Source: Cyclobacterium sp. 1_MG-2023
GTDB lineage: Bacteria; Bacteroidota; Bacteroidia; Cytophagales; Cyclobacteriaceae
DNA length: 64,000 bases
Reading direction: 5' to 3'
Assembly: GCF_030546805.1 (NCBI RefSeq)
Contig: NZ_JAUOPC010000002.1
Coordinates: 124,001 to 188,000, forward strand
In this document: positions 53,586 through 62,230 of the stretch, in pieces
How the letters are laid out: every line of letters begins with the position of its first letter
How positions within the stretch are numbered: position 1 is the first letter of the stretch
Notes under the pieces: generated by a model
What the model was told of the DNA's origin: nothing
Databases searched by the model: none
What the model saw: only the letters and a program-made list of their open reading frames with translations
Position numbers and translations under genes: made by a program

Positions 53586-53822
53586 TTATTTTACGTTAGC
53601 TTCTAAATAGCTAACAGCCTGACCAACCGTACCGATCTGCTCAGCCTGGTCATCCGGAATAGAAATGTTGAATTCTTTTTCGAATTCCATGATAAGTTCC
53701 ACTGTATCTAAAGAATCAGCACCAAGGTCATTGGTAAAGCTCGCTTCAGGAGTAACTTCAGATTCTTCGACGCCTAACTTATCAACGATAATGGCTTTTA
53801 CTTTTTGTGCAATTTCAGACAT
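53586..53822 (-). CDS. acpP: Acyl carrier protein
   Basis: 78 residues. Ser of the [17 protein letters not shown] motif receives the phosphopantetheine arm. It is acidic, with the EEIAQKV-type first helix ([22 protein letters not shown]). It carries growing acyl chains for FabF and the rest of the pathway. It is the first gene of the minus-strand operon. A -7-like CAAAGAAA (minus strand TTTCTTTG) lies at 53852-53859, ~30 bp upstream of the start. Confidence 0.97.
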   Translation of the reverse strand: MSEIAQKVKAIIVDKLGVEESEVTPEASFTNDLGADSLDTVELIMEFEKEFNISIPDDQAEQIGTVGQAVSYLEANVK

Positions 53823-53942
53823 TTTGTGATCAGTTTAGTTTAAACACACCGCAAAGAAAATTATTTAATACCTTAATGTCAAAAAAAATGACAAACTAAA
53901 TTAAGAACTTTCGCTCAAAGTTAGAAGTTGAAATAAAATTTT

Positions 53943-53950
53943 TACCTTTG
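53943..53950 (+). promoter_or_regulatory. Predicted -7 element of the IPExxxVDY-pyk operon
   Basis: TACCTTTG matches TAnnTTTG and is 20 bp upstream of the ATG at 53971, within the divergent acpP promoter region. Confidence 0.55.
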
Positions 53951-53970
53951 AGCTTTTAAATTCTTCCTGA

Positions 53971-54399
53971 ATGAAGAAAAGCAAGCTTCTTTTTGAAACC
54001 ACCTTCGATTTTGATCTTTTAGGCCTTGTAGCCCCTTTAAAGGACTATAAGTTGGCCTGGCTGATCAATACAACTTTGGGGATTCGTTTAAAAAAGACTG
54101 AAGATTACCACTTGGAATTCTTGAATCAACCGGATTTAATTATTTCTCAATTTATGTTAAAAAAAGAACACGGATTTATTCAACTACTGAAAAATAAGTC
54201 ATATCCGGTGGGGGGGCGCTCAAGTTACCTCATTCCGGAACTCCAGAGTATGGATTACTTTTTACTCTGCCAAGACTTTACAGATGAAGTGGATTTAAAT
54301 ACGTATATTGACGCCCTTTCTAATGCAAAAGGAATACACAGTATTGTGAAAATTGATACGATTAAACTAAAATCAAAAGAAAACCTGTTAACATATTAA
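53971..54399 (+). CDS. IPExxxVDY-family protein
   Basis: 142 residues. The family motif appears as LIPELQSMDYFLL (IPE...DYFL). The N-terminal part KLLFETTFDFDLLGLVAPLKDYKLAWLIN is also typical. The family is restricted to Bacteroidota, is usually found next to pyk and acpP-fabF-rnc as here, and has no known biochemical role. pyk starts 11 bp downstream, so the two genes share a transcript. Confidence 0.88.
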   Translation: MKKSKLLFETTFDFDLLGLVAPLKDYKLAWLINTTLGIRLKKTEDYHLEFLNQPDLIISQFMLKKEHGFIQLLKNKSYPVGGRSSYLIPELQSMDYFLLCQDFTDEVDLNTYIDALSNAKGIHSIVKIDTIKLKSKENLLTY

Positions 54400-54410
54400 A
54401 TATATAGAAA

Positions 54411-55841
54411 ATGAGAGTACCTATTTTTAATAAAACCAAAATATTAGCTACTATTGGTCCTGCCAGTAATAAAAAGGAAACCATTACGGAGCTTGTGATG
54501 GCCGGGGCTGATATTTTCAGGTTAAACTTCTCCCATGGCGATCATAGCATTCATGCGGCAGTCATTAAAACCATCCGTGAAATGAATGACAGCTTGAACC
54601 TTAGTACCGGCATATTGCAGGATCTTCAGGGACCAAAAATTAGAGTGGGTGAGGTAGAAAATAATGAGGTGCTTATTAAGCCCGGGGATCCCATTACCAT
54701 TACAAATGATCCTGTGGTAGGGACAGCCAGTTTGGTGAGCACAGTTTACCAAAATTTACCTAATGATGTGGTCAAAGGTGACCGTATCCTGATTGATGAC
54801 GGTAACTTGGAATTGGTGGTGCTTAAAACTGATGGGAAAAATGTGGACTGTACAGTAGTACATGGTGGCATTTTGAAATCAAGAAAAGGTATCAACCTTC
54901 CCAATACCAAGATTAGTGCCCCTTCTCTTACCGAAAAAGACTTGGTTGACCTTGAGTTTGGCTTGGAAAATGAAGTGGATTGGATTGCCCTTTCATTTGT
55001 AAGAAGTGCTGAGGATATACTCGACCTTAGGCAAAGAATTAAAAAAGCAGGCAAATCTTGTAAAATTGTTGCCAAAATAGAAAAACCTGAAGCATTGGAG
55101 AATATTGATGAAATCATCAATGCCACAGATGCAATTATGGTGGCTAGGGGAGACCTTGGCGTAGAAGTGCCTATGGAAATTGTTCCGCTTTGGCAGAAAA
55201 GAATGGTAGAGAAATGTAAAATCGCCTGTAAGCCTGTAATAATTGCTACCCAAATGATGGAAAGCATGATCGTTAATCCTAGGCCTACAAGAGCGGAAAC
55301 CAATGACGTAGCATCAGCAGTTCTTGATGGGGCTGATGCAGTGATGCTTTCCGCTGAAACAGCTTCAGGTAAATTTCCTATTGCAGCTGTAAAAGCAATG
55401 AGCAGTATCATTGATCATATTGAAGTTAATGGAGATGTGTACCACAACCTTTATAAGATCCCTGAAGATACTGAAAGCTTCTTAAGTAATAATTTATTGC
55501 TAATGGCCAGTAGGTTGTCTAGAAACGTAAAGGCCAAGGCTATTGTGGGAATTACGACTTCAGGATTTACTGCATTGCGTATTTCTTCTCACCGACCTTC
55601 TGCAGATATATTTATCTTCACACGAAACAAGAAATTGCTTACACAATTGAGTTTGGTCTGGGGTGTAAGGGCTTTTTATTATGATAGCCAAGTGTCAACC
55701 GATGGTACTTTTCATGATATTCAAGAAAGATTAAAATCTGAAAAGCATGTGTCTGAAGGTGATATTGTTATCAATACCGCCAGCATGCCGTTAAAAGCAA
55801 AAGGCAAAACCAATATGTTGAAAATTCACGTGGTAGATTAA
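54411..55841 (+). CDS. pyk: Pyruvate kinase
   Basis: 476 residues. Family motifs: KILATIGPASNKKE, DIFRLNFSHGDH, GILQDLQGPKIRVGE, VDWIALSFVRSAEDI, IVAKIEKPEALENIDEII (catalytic Lys/Glu), AIMVARGDLGVEVPME, ATQMMESMIVNPRPTRAETNDVASAVLDGADAVMLS split over the active site, and a C-terminal domain for allosteric control. It converts phosphoenolpyruvate and ADP to pyruvate and ATP. A strong terminator follows. Confidence 0.97.
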   Translation: MRVPIFNKTKILATIGPASNKKETITELVMAGADIFRLNFSHGDHSIHAAVIKTIREMNDSLNLSTGILQDLQGPKIRVGEVENNEVLIKPGDPITITNDPVVGTASLVSTVYQNLPNDVVKGDRILIDDGNLELVVLKTDGKNVDCTVVHGGILKSRKGINLPNTKISAPSLTEKDLVDLEFGLENEVDWIALSFVRSAEDILDLRQRIKKAGKSCKIVAKIEKPEALENIDEIINATDAIMVARGDLGVEVPMEIVPLWQKRMVEKCKIACKPVIIATQMMESMIVNPRPTRAETNDVASAVLDGADAVMLSAETASGKFPIAAVKAMSSIIDHIEVNGDVYHNLYKIPEDTESFLSNNLLLMASRLSRNVKAKAIVGITTSGFTALRISSHRPSADIFIFTRNKKLLTQLSLVWGVRAFYYDSQVSTDGTFHDIQERLKSEKHVSEGDIVINTASMPLKAKGKTNMLKIHVVD

Positions 55842-55890
55842 TTTTCTACGTTGAAATAAAACCGGAAATGTATAATCGTTTCTTTGGTTA

Positions 55891-55930
55891 AATGGCAGTC
55901 TGATTTTTTAGGCTGCCATTTTGTTTTTTT
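55891..55930 (+). terminator. Rho-independent terminator of pyk
   Basis: AATGGCAG (55891-55898) and CTGCCATT (55913-55920) form a stem with a T-rich loop, followed by TTGTTTTTTT. Confidence 0.85.
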
Positions 55931-56039
55931 ATCCGGGCCAGAAATAATTGGCCTATAAGGAGTTTAGCAAGCAACTGACCCACCTTCTCCTTAGGCGAAT
56001 TATTTAATAAAAGTGGCTTAGGCTAAATCGTGTTTAATT

Positions 56040-57605
56040 TTAAATTTCTTCGGGCCCCTCAGGTTTAATTAAAATGACTTTTTCACGATCCACCATCACA
56101 GCACCCGGGAGAGATCCTTTCACCTTCCTCACGTATTTACATGGGGTATACATGACTGGGGCTAGAGAAGCTGTTTTGTTTTTGGAGTAATGGGCTGCTA
56201 AGGCCGCTGCGCGTTCCAAAACCTGTTTGGTAGGCGTCATGCCTGATTGGGTCTTAATGATGACGTGAGAGCCAGAAACGTCTTTGGCGTGTAGCCAGAT
56301 GTCTTCTTTCCAAGTGTACCTTCTCAATAATTCATCATTGGCCTTTGCTGATTTACCAACCCATACCTCAAATCCTTCAACTTCAAACCGCTTATAAGGC
56401 AGTTGTACCTGCTGTTTTGCAGTGGGGAATTTATTGCCCTTCTTGAGCAATGACTTTATGGATCTGAAATCCTCAGATTGGTTTACTGTTTCCTCTTCTT
56501 TTGCAATCTCTTCCAGCTCTTTTTCCTTCTGGGCAAGGTTTTTTCTCAGTTGGTCAAACTCAATTTTTTTATTCTTGCTCTTTTTATAAAGTTGCTCCGC
56601 AAACTTTTGGGGGCTTAGCCCCCTTTTTAAATTTATTTCCCGGTTTGCATTTATATAAAAATCAAAAAGATCTACTTGATTGGCTCCGGGAGGAATTTGG
56701 TGTAGGTTGGCCATGATTACATCTGCTGTTTGGCTGGGAGGAGGTTCTTTCTCCATGCCTTCAAGTTTTTCACTGGTTTTATGGATGTAATTCAATGTTT
56801 TTTTTCGCCGTTCATTAAGGGTTCGAAGCAATTGGTTCTTTATGGTTTCAAAGTTTTTCCTTACGACGGCTTTCTGAAAATAAAGGTTGCAGGCCTCAAG
56901 TGGGTCAGCTGTGCTTGCAATAGCTGATTGGCAAGGCAATAGGCTGAGGAGGTAATTGTCATTTTTCTTAAAAATCGAGAAAAATGGCACTTCCATCATC
57001 TCTAGTAACTCGGTCATCAATGAAAACCTCACTTCGAGATTGGCTTCCAGATAACCTGCCTCTTTTAGCCAAGCTCTGGGGAGTTTGCCTAGGGTTGGTA
57101 AATATTGGGAGGCATTGCCATCCAGTTCCTGGAACTTCTCCCATGTGAGTGTCAGGTCTTTTTCTAAGGCTTGAATTTTTATAGCCTGGTCTTCTTTGAG
57201 TTCTTTTCTGAAAAGATTTGATGGGAGGCCATCTTTTTCTATGAAAAAGAGAATGTTGGATCGGCTTCCGTGCATCTTGAACAGAAAAGCTTGATTTTCA
57301 TTCAAAACAAAATAAAAAGCCCGCTCGAAACTGAGTAGGCGTAGTTCAGTAATCTTTTTGCCTATTGCCTCAGGAAAAAGATCCACGTTGTTTTTTTTGC
57401 TTCTTTTAAAATCTTTTGGAAAACTTAGACAAGGGTTGGAAGGCAATAGCAAAGCCCTAATAAAAAAGGGATGGCCATCCTTTGTTTGTATTTCAATTAT
57501 TAATTCCTCTTTGTTTTGAGAAAAACAAGCAACAATATTGCCTCCTAAAATCTCACTTTTAATTGCAGGGCATAAAAACTTAAAGAAATGGTAATTCAGG
57601 TGCAT
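56040..57605 (-). CDS. NFACT-domain protein, RqcH/Rqc2-like ribosome quality control factor
   Basis: 521 residues. The NFACT-N domain starts MHLNYHFFKFLCPAIKSEILGG, followed by the helix-hairpin-helix and a long coiled coil (~265-400, RNLAQKEKELEEIAKEEE). The C-terminal NFACT-R domain has FEVWVGKSAKANDELLRRYTWKEDIWLHAKDVSGSHVII, the conserved core, ending with CKYVRKVKGSLPGAV. Homologues bind 50S subunits with stalled peptidyl-tRNA and add alanine tails, or are annotated fibronectin-binding proteins. It is the last gene of a five-gene operon and starts 1 bp after the MBL hydrolase. Confidence 0.88.
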   Translation of the reverse strand: MHLNYHFFKFLCPAIKSEILGGNIVACFSQNKEELIIEIQTKDGHPFFIRALLLPSNPCLSFPKDFKRSKKNNVDLFPEAIGKKITELRLLSFERAFYFVLNENQAFLFKMHGSRSNILFFIEKDGLPSNLFRKELKEDQAIKIQALEKDLTLTWEKFQELDGNASQYLPTLGKLPRAWLKEAGYLEANLEVRFSLMTELLEMMEVPFFSIFKKNDNYLLSLLPCQSAIASTADPLEACNLYFQKAVVRKNFETIKNQLLRTLNERRKKTLNYIHKTSEKLEGMEKEPPPSQTADVIMANLHQIPPGANQVDLFDFYINANREINLKRGLSPQKFAEQLYKKSKNKKIEFDQLRKNLAQKEKELEEIAKEEETVNQSEDFRSIKSLLKKGNKFPTAKQQVQLPYKRFEVEGFEVWVGKSAKANDELLRRYTWKEDIWLHAKDVSGSHVIIKTQSGMTPTKQVLERAAALAAHYSKNKTASLAPVMYTPCKYVRKVKGSLPGAVMVDREKVILIKPEGPEEI

Positions 57606-57606
57606 A

Positions 57607-58368
57607 TTATAGTTGCAATTTCATGCCGTCAAAAGCAATTTCAACATTGGGAGGAAGTGAGCTACTTACTTCTCTATGTGTACCCATTTGATGGCTGATA
57701 TGGGTTAAGTATGCTTTTTCGGGAGCAATAATTTTTATGAATTCCAATGCTTCTGCAAGTGTGAAATGCGAGATGTGCGGTTTGATTTGTAGGGCATTGA
57801 TGACGAGTACCTTACTCCCCTTTATTTTTTTTATTTCTTCAGGGGAGACATAATTTGCATCTGTGATATAAGTGAAATCCCCAATCCGGTATCCCAGCAC
57901 AGGAAGCTTGTGGTGCATCACCTGTATAGGATTAAATCGAACACCATTGATATGGAATGGCGTATTCGAAATTTCGTTTAAAATCACTTTGGGTACTCCG
58001 GGGTATTTTGTTGGAGCAAATATATAGGAGAACTCCCTTTTGATTTGATCCAGCACTTGTGCTGTACCATAAAGGGGGATGTCCATTTGTTGTTTGAAAT
58101 TAAATGGTCTTATGTCATCAAGTCCTGCCGTATGGTCTTTATGCTCGTGGGTATATACTACGGCATCTAGTTGGGTAATTGGAGCCCTGAGCATTTGGGT
58201 CCTAAAGTCCGGCCCTGTGTCAATAACTATACTATTCCCATTTATGTCAAGGTGTATGGAAGACCTGAGGCGTTTGTCTCTATAATCCAAAGAGGAACAA
58301 ACATTACAGTTACAACCAATTACCGGAACTCCCTGGGAGGTCCCGGTTCCTAAAAATGTGATATTCAA
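57607..58368 (-). CDS. MBL-fold metal-dependent phosphohydrolase (PhnP-like)
   Basis: 253 residues. It starts MNITFLGTGTSQGVPVIGCNCNVC, with the Cys pair typical of PhnP-type proteins. The metallo-beta-lactamase motif is TVYTHEHKDHTAGLDD in form (VVYTHEHKDHTAGL), with DTGPDFRTQML before it and later ligands in PVLGYRIGDFTYITDANY and KAYLTHISHQMG. PhnP relatives hydrolyse cyclic phosphodiesters; the actual substrate in Bacteroidota is unknown. The start overlaps the 92-residue gene by 4 bp, and the stop is 1 bp from the NFACT gene. Confidence 0.9.
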   Translation of the reverse strand: MNITFLGTGTSQGVPVIGCNCNVCSSLDYRDKRLRSSIHLDINGNSIVIDTGPDFRTQMLRAPITQLDAVVYTHEHKDHTAGLDDIRPFNFKQQMDIPLYGTAQVLDQIKREFSYIFAPTKYPGVPKVILNEISNTPFHINGVRFNPIQVMHHKLPVLGYRIGDFTYITDANYVSPEEIKKIKGSKVLVINALQIKPHISHFTLAEALEFIKIIAPEKAYLTHISHQMGTHREVSSSLPPNVEIAFDGMKLQL

Positions 58369-58643
58369 AGCTTCAATTCTGTTTGTTTAAGTTCAATTAG
58401 GAAATCCTGTTGTTTTTGATCTTTAAAGGACTGAGGATTGAAATCAAGCATCTTGAGAATGTCTAATAATGCATTGATTTTGCCTTCTAAGGTGAAATAT
58501 TTATTAATAATTACAATTTTAGTTTCCTTTAAAATACAAAAACCGGATTTAAAATTGCCCTTCTCATACCTTAGATGATAATCCGATGAAGCAAAGATAT
58601 TCTCCAGTTTGTCCAAAAAGTTTTTGGTGTATTTTATGGGCAT
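58365..58643 (-). CDS. Small conserved hypothetical protein
   Basis: 92 residues, no signal peptide or membrane segment. It is predicted to be alpha/beta (YTKNFLDKLENIFASSDYHLRYEKGNFKSGFCILKETKIVIINKY in three parts), with a helical C-terminus. No domain was recognised. It overlaps the MBL gene by 4 bp and starts 1 bp after the response regulator, so it belongs to this operon and is certainly translated in phase with it. Confidence 0.75.
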   Translation of the reverse strand: MPIKYTKNFLDKLENIFASSDYHLRYEKGNFKSGFCILKETKIVIINKYFTLEGKINALLDILKMLDFNPQSFKDQKQQDFLIELKQTELKL

Positions 58644-58644
58644 T

Positions 58645-59025
58645 TTACTTATAAATATGTTTTTTCACAGTTGACAATAACAAGTCATAATCCAAAGGTT
58701 TCTGGACATAGTCATCCAGCCCTGCTTTTTTAAAGTCATCAAGGGTGAAATTTTTGTAATTCCCAGTAATGGCGATAATAGGGATTTTGGATTTAACAGG
58801 ATCCGAAAGGTTTCTGACGGCTTTGGTGCATACAATGCCATCCATTACGGGCATATTGATGTCCATAAGGATTAAATCAAAATCTTCGTTGGCGAGTTTG
58901 TTTAAAACTTGCTGGCCATTTTTAACAGCGGTTATTGAAAAATTCTCAAAAGAAAGAACATTCTTTGTTAGATTGATAATTACTGAGCTGTCTTCAGCTA
59001 CCAATACTTTTTTTGCATCACTCAT
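58645..59025 (-). CDS. Single-domain response regulator (CheY-like)
   Basis: 126 residues, REC domain only. The acidic pocket is Glu11-Asp12 (VAEDSS), the phosphoacceptor Asp55 (LMDINMP), and the conserved Thr and Lys are in AITGNYKN and YVQKPLD. There is no output domain, so it probably relays phosphate or acts through protein contacts. Its start overlaps the upstream REC-Hpt gene by 8 bp, which makes phosphotransfer between the two likely. Confidence 0.9.
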   Translation of the reverse strand: MSDAKKVLVAEDSSVIINLTKNVLSFENFSITAVKNGQQVLNKLANEDFDLILMDINMPVMDGIVCTKAVRNLSDPVKSKIPIIAITGNYKNFTLDDFKKAGLDDYVQKPLDYDLLLSTVKKHIYK

Positions 59026-59776
59026 ATTTTATAAAAATTTTGTCATTTTCAACCAAGGTCTTAAACTTACTAAGACTGGTTTCCAGTTGGTCAATGTCTT
59101 CGGTCAATGCTTCTATTGAGGAATTTTTGATTTTATTTTCAAACAAAGCAGTTACTTTATACATCATATTTATACCCAGTGTTCCTGAATTACCTTTCAA
59201 TATGTGAAGTTTTTCACCAATTTCTTCAAATTTATTAAAATCTGCCAATAATTTTATTTCTTCAGTGAGGTTTTCGGCTTCTTCTAAGAAATCTTTGTAC
59301 ACAGATTTTATATTTTCCAAGCTGTGGTACTTTAATAATTGTTGAATGACAGATTCATTAATGTCAACATCAATGTCTTTTTCTTTTTCTGAAATAATTA
59401 CCCGATTCTTCTGGTGGTTAAGGTGGAAATGAATCGTTTCCAGAAGGTCTTTGGGCTTTACCGGCTTGGCAATAAAATCATCAAATCCTGTTGATAAAAA
59501 ATATTCTCGGTCCCCTTGATTAGAATAAGCTGAGATGGCGATTACAGGAATGTCTGATATCTCTTCTTCTTTGATGATTTTCAGACAACTAATACCGTCA
59601 AGCTTAGGCATTTGGATGTCCATTAACACGATGTCGTATTCGTTGTCTCTTAAGAGTGCTATAGCCTCGAGTCCATCACCTGCAGATTCGAAAAAATAAT
59701 TGTGTCCGATTACATTCTCAAAGACCTTTCGATTGAGGGCATTATCGTCTACGATCAAGACTTTTTTGTTTTTCAT
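59018..59776 (-). CDS. Response regulator with C-terminal Hpt domain
   Basis: 252 residues. The REC domain (1-120) has Asp10-Asp11, phosphoacceptor Asp53 (LMDIQMP) and FIAKPVKP. The Hpt domain (~140-250) has His191 in KLHILKGNSGTLG, the HxLKG phosphotransfer motif. A protein with both parts can receive phosphate and pass it on, probably to the CheY-like protein encoded next. No histidine kinase is adjacent. It heads the five-gene operon and is divergent from miaA. Confidence 0.9.
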   Translation of the reverse strand: MKNKKVLIVDDNALNRKVFENVIGHNYFFESAGDGLEAIALLRDNEYDIVLMDIQMPKLDGISCLKIIKEEEISDIPVIAISAYSNQGDREYFLSTGFDDFIAKPVKPKDLLETIHFHLNHQKNRVIISEKEKDIDVDINESVIQQLLKYHSLENIKSVYKDFLEEAENLTEEIKLLADFNKFEEIGEKLHILKGNSGTLGINMMYKVTALFENKIKNSSIEALTEDIDQLETSLSKFKTLVENDKIFIKYE

Positions 59777-59822
59777 GGTCGAATTTTCTTAAATTCGGAG
59801 TTATAAAATATAAAACTAAATA

Positions 59823-60734
59823 TTGACTCCTTTTAATAAAATAATTCTGGTGATAGCAGGCCCAACAGCTGTTGGAAAAACTGATTTGTGCATAAATTTA
59901 GCCAAAAAATTTAATACTGTCATAATATCCTCCGATAGTAGACAATTTTTTCAAGAAATTAATATAGGAACAGCCAAGCCCAGCAAGGAAGAATTGGACA
60001 TGGTACCCCACTATTTTATTGGCAATAAATCCATTCACGAACCTTATGATGTTAGATCATATGAGGTCGAGGCACTTTCCTGTATAGGTGATTTATTTAA
60101 AAGGAAAGACCTACTCATATTAACGGGCGGTTCAGGATTGTATACGGATGCAGTGGTAAATGGTTTGGATGAAATGCCTAGGGTCGCTCCGGAAATTCGA
60201 CAGGGATTAAACTTGCTTTATGCCAAAGAAGGTATTGTTCCACTTCAGGAAATGTTGAAAAAACTAGATCCCGACTATTATGACAAAGTAGACCTTCAAA
60301 ATCCGCAACGTTTGATTAGGGCCTTGGAAGTTTGCCAAGGTACAGGTAAGGCTTTTAGTGATTTCAGGGTTCGGAAGAAAGTAGAACGTCCTTTTAAAAC
60401 GATCAAGATAGCCTTAAATAGGGACAGGGAGGAGCTTTATCAAAGGATAGACAGTCGAATGGATAAAATGATTACCGAAGGGCTCTTTGAAGAAGCTGAA
60501 GAAATGTACCCCTTCAAAAATAAGAATGCATTGAATACTGTCGGCTATAAAGAAATTTTTAGCTACCTGGAGGGAGCGTATGACAAAGAGGAAGCCATCA
60601 GACTCCTTAAAAGGAATTCCAGGAGGTATGCCAAGAGACAGGTGACCTGGTTAAAAAGGGATGAAGCATACCATTGGTTTCATCCTGATGATATCAATGG
60701 TATACTTTCCCTAGTACAAAATTATAGGGCCTGA
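59823..60734 (+). CDS. miaA: tRNA dimethylallyltransferase, TTG start
   Basis: 303 residues. The P-loop is GPTAVGKTD (residues 13-21), then SSDSRQFFQEINIGTAKPS, LTGGSGLYTDAVVNG and NPQRLIRALEV are classical MiaA motifs; NALNTVGYKEIFSYLEG follows late. It adds dimethylallyl to A37 of tRNAs reading U-initial codons. An in-frame TAA at 59817-59819 leaves TTG 59823 as the only standard start that keeps the first beta-strand. The last 13 bp overlap the convergent gene at 60722-61093. Confidence 0.95.
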   Translation: MTPFNKIILVIAGPTAVGKTDLCINLAKKFNTVIISSDSRQFFQEINIGTAKPSKEELDMVPHYFIGNKSIHEPYDVRSYEVEALSCIGDLFKRKDLLILTGGSGLYTDAVVNGLDEMPRVAPEIRQGLNLLYAKEGIVPLQEMLKKLDPDYYDKVDLQNPQRLIRALEVCQGTGKAFSDFRVRKKVERPFKTIKIALNRDREELYQRIDSRMDKMITEGLFEEAEEMYPFKNKNALNTVGYKEIFSYLEGAYDKEEAIRLLKRNSRRYAKRQVTWLKRDEAYHWFHPDDINGILSLVQNYRA

Positions 60735-61093
60735 TGTCCCGTTAATTTTGCTGCGAATGAATAAGGCTTGGTTTCGACAAGTTTGTTGTGCTCGTATCGA
60801 ATCCTTTTTATTTCCCCAAGCTTTTGACGGATACCTGAGACTAGGCTTTGAAATTCAACAGCATTTTTCATTCCCCCCATTGTCTGTAAGGTTTTTATTG
60901 CTTCCTCGATTGTATACACATTTGGATCTGGTAAACCTTTGTTTGCCAAGTTTAAAATGCTTTTAAATTCGGAGGAAATGATGCTTAATTCCTGCTTAAT
61001 TTTATTTTTCTTTTGTTTTAAATTTTGGTGAACCAACATTACAAACAAAAAAACAAAACCTCCCAGTGTAATGAAAATTGGAATAAAACCCAT
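60722..61093 (-). CDS. Small membrane-anchored protein of unknown function
   Basis: 123 residues. One N-terminal membrane helix (MGFIPIFITLGGFVFLFVMLV) is followed by a basic stretch (HQNLKQKKNKIKQ) and a helical cytoplasmic domain (~35-110). No family was recognised. It lies 2 bp after the pfkA stop in the same direction, and its 3' end overlaps miaA by 13 bp. Confidence 0.75.
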   Translation of the reverse strand: MGFIPIFITLGGFVFLFVMLVHQNLKQKKNKIKQELSIISSEFKSILNLANKGLPDPNVYTIEEAIKTLQTMGGMKNAVEFQSLVSGIRQKLGEIKRIRYEHNKLVETKPYSFAAKLTGHQAL

Positions 61094-61095
61094 GG

Positions 61096-62073
61096 TTAAA
61101 TACTTAAAATCTCTTGCAACCTTAAGTAGTCTTTATTCAAAGGCTTGTTCTTGTTGATACAGTCGTCAAAGGGAGTGTATACGACCTGATCGTTGATTAT
61201 ACCGGCCATGCAGTTGAATTTACCATTAAGCAAGCCCTCTACTGCCGCTAAACCACTTCGGCTACCCAAAAGCCTGTCTTTGGCTGTAGGGCTTCCACCT
61301 CGCTGAATATGGCCAAGAGTAGTTACTTTAAATTTCTTTTCTTCCTCTCCTACAAATTCAGACTTCACCTTTGCCATAATTGTGGCTGCATCTCCTTCTT
61401 CATCTCCTTCAGCCACCACCACTATGCTTGATGTTTTCGATTCTCTTAAATTTTTTAAGTAATCAGACACTTGTTTGGAAGTGGTTATGGTTTCAGGTAC
61501 CATTACTACTTCCGCTCCTCCGCCTATGGCGCATTCTACAGCAATGTAGCCACTGTCTCTGCCCATAACTTCTACAAAAAAGACACGGTCATGTGCTGCG
61601 GCTGTATCCCTGATCTTATCGATGGCTTCCAAAGCTGTATTTACTGCTGTATCGAAACCAATGGTATAATCAGTACCATAGATGTCATTGTCAATGGTGC
61701 CGGGGCAGCCAACTACCGGAATTCCGAATTCCTCGTAAAATACTTTAGCACCGGTGAAAGTACCATCACCTCCTATGGCTACCAGCCCATCTATCCCGTG
61801 CTTGGTCAATTGATCATAGGCTTTTTTTCTTCCTTCTTTGGTACGGAACTCATTGCTTCTTGCGGATTTTAATATGGTACCGCCTCTTTGAAGTATGTTG
61901 CTAACCGAATGGGATTCCATTTTTGAAATATTCCCATTGATGATACCATCGTATCCGTATTTGATGCTGTATACATCCAGGTCATGATAAATTCCTGTCC
62001 TTACTACTGCCCTAACGCAAGCGTTCATTCCGGGCGAATCCCCACCAGAGGTATAAACTGCAATTTTTTTCAT
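61096..62073 (-). CDS. pfkA: ATP-dependent 6-phosphofructokinase
   Basis: 325 residues. Motifs: YTSGGDSPGMNACVRAVVR, IGGDGTFTGAK (ATP), PGTIDNDIYGTDYTIGFDTA (catalytic Asp), FVEVMGRDSGYIA, and VPETI. It phosphorylates fructose 6-phosphate, the committed glycolytic step. With pyk in the same region the two irreversible glycolytic enzymes are ~5 kb apart. It is followed by the small membrane protein gene. Confidence 0.97.
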   Translation of the reverse strand: MKKIAVYTSGGDSPGMNACVRAVVRTGIYHDLDVYSIKYGYDGIINGNISKMESHSVSNILQRGGTILKSARSNEFRTKEGRKKAYDQLTKHGIDGLVAIGGDGTFTGAKVFYEEFGIPVVGCPGTIDNDIYGTDYTIGFDTAVNTALEAIDKIRDTAAAHDRVFFVEVMGRDSGYIAVECAIGGGAEVVMVPETITTSKQVSDYLKNLRESKTSSIVVVAEGDEEGDAATIMAKVKSEFVGEEEKKFKVTTLGHIQRGGSPTAKDRLLGSRSGLAAVEGLLNGKFNCMAGIINDQVVYTPFDDCINKNKPLNKDYLRLQEILSI

Positions 62074-62190
62074 AAGTGTATTTCATTTTAAGACCAAACC
62101 CGGAGAATGGGTATAAATAGCTACCTGGTACTTTGGGTCGATTGAAATGTAAAACTAATCAATTCACAGTATCTGCTGAATGTTTGGGCA

Positions 62191-62222
62191 AAAAAAAGGG
62201 TGGAATTTAAATCCCACCCTTT
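62191..62222 (-). terminator. Terminator of typA
   Basis: AAAGGGTGG (62195-62203) and CCACCCTTT (62214-62222) form the stem; the minus strand continues with a T-run. It lies 8 bp after the typA stop. Confidence 0.85.
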
Positions 62223-62230
62223 AAAATAAA

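Noticed and set aside
54746-55411. 221-residue minus-strand ORF inside pyk
   Set aside because: Shadow of the pyruvate kinase frame, which carries all catalytic motifs.
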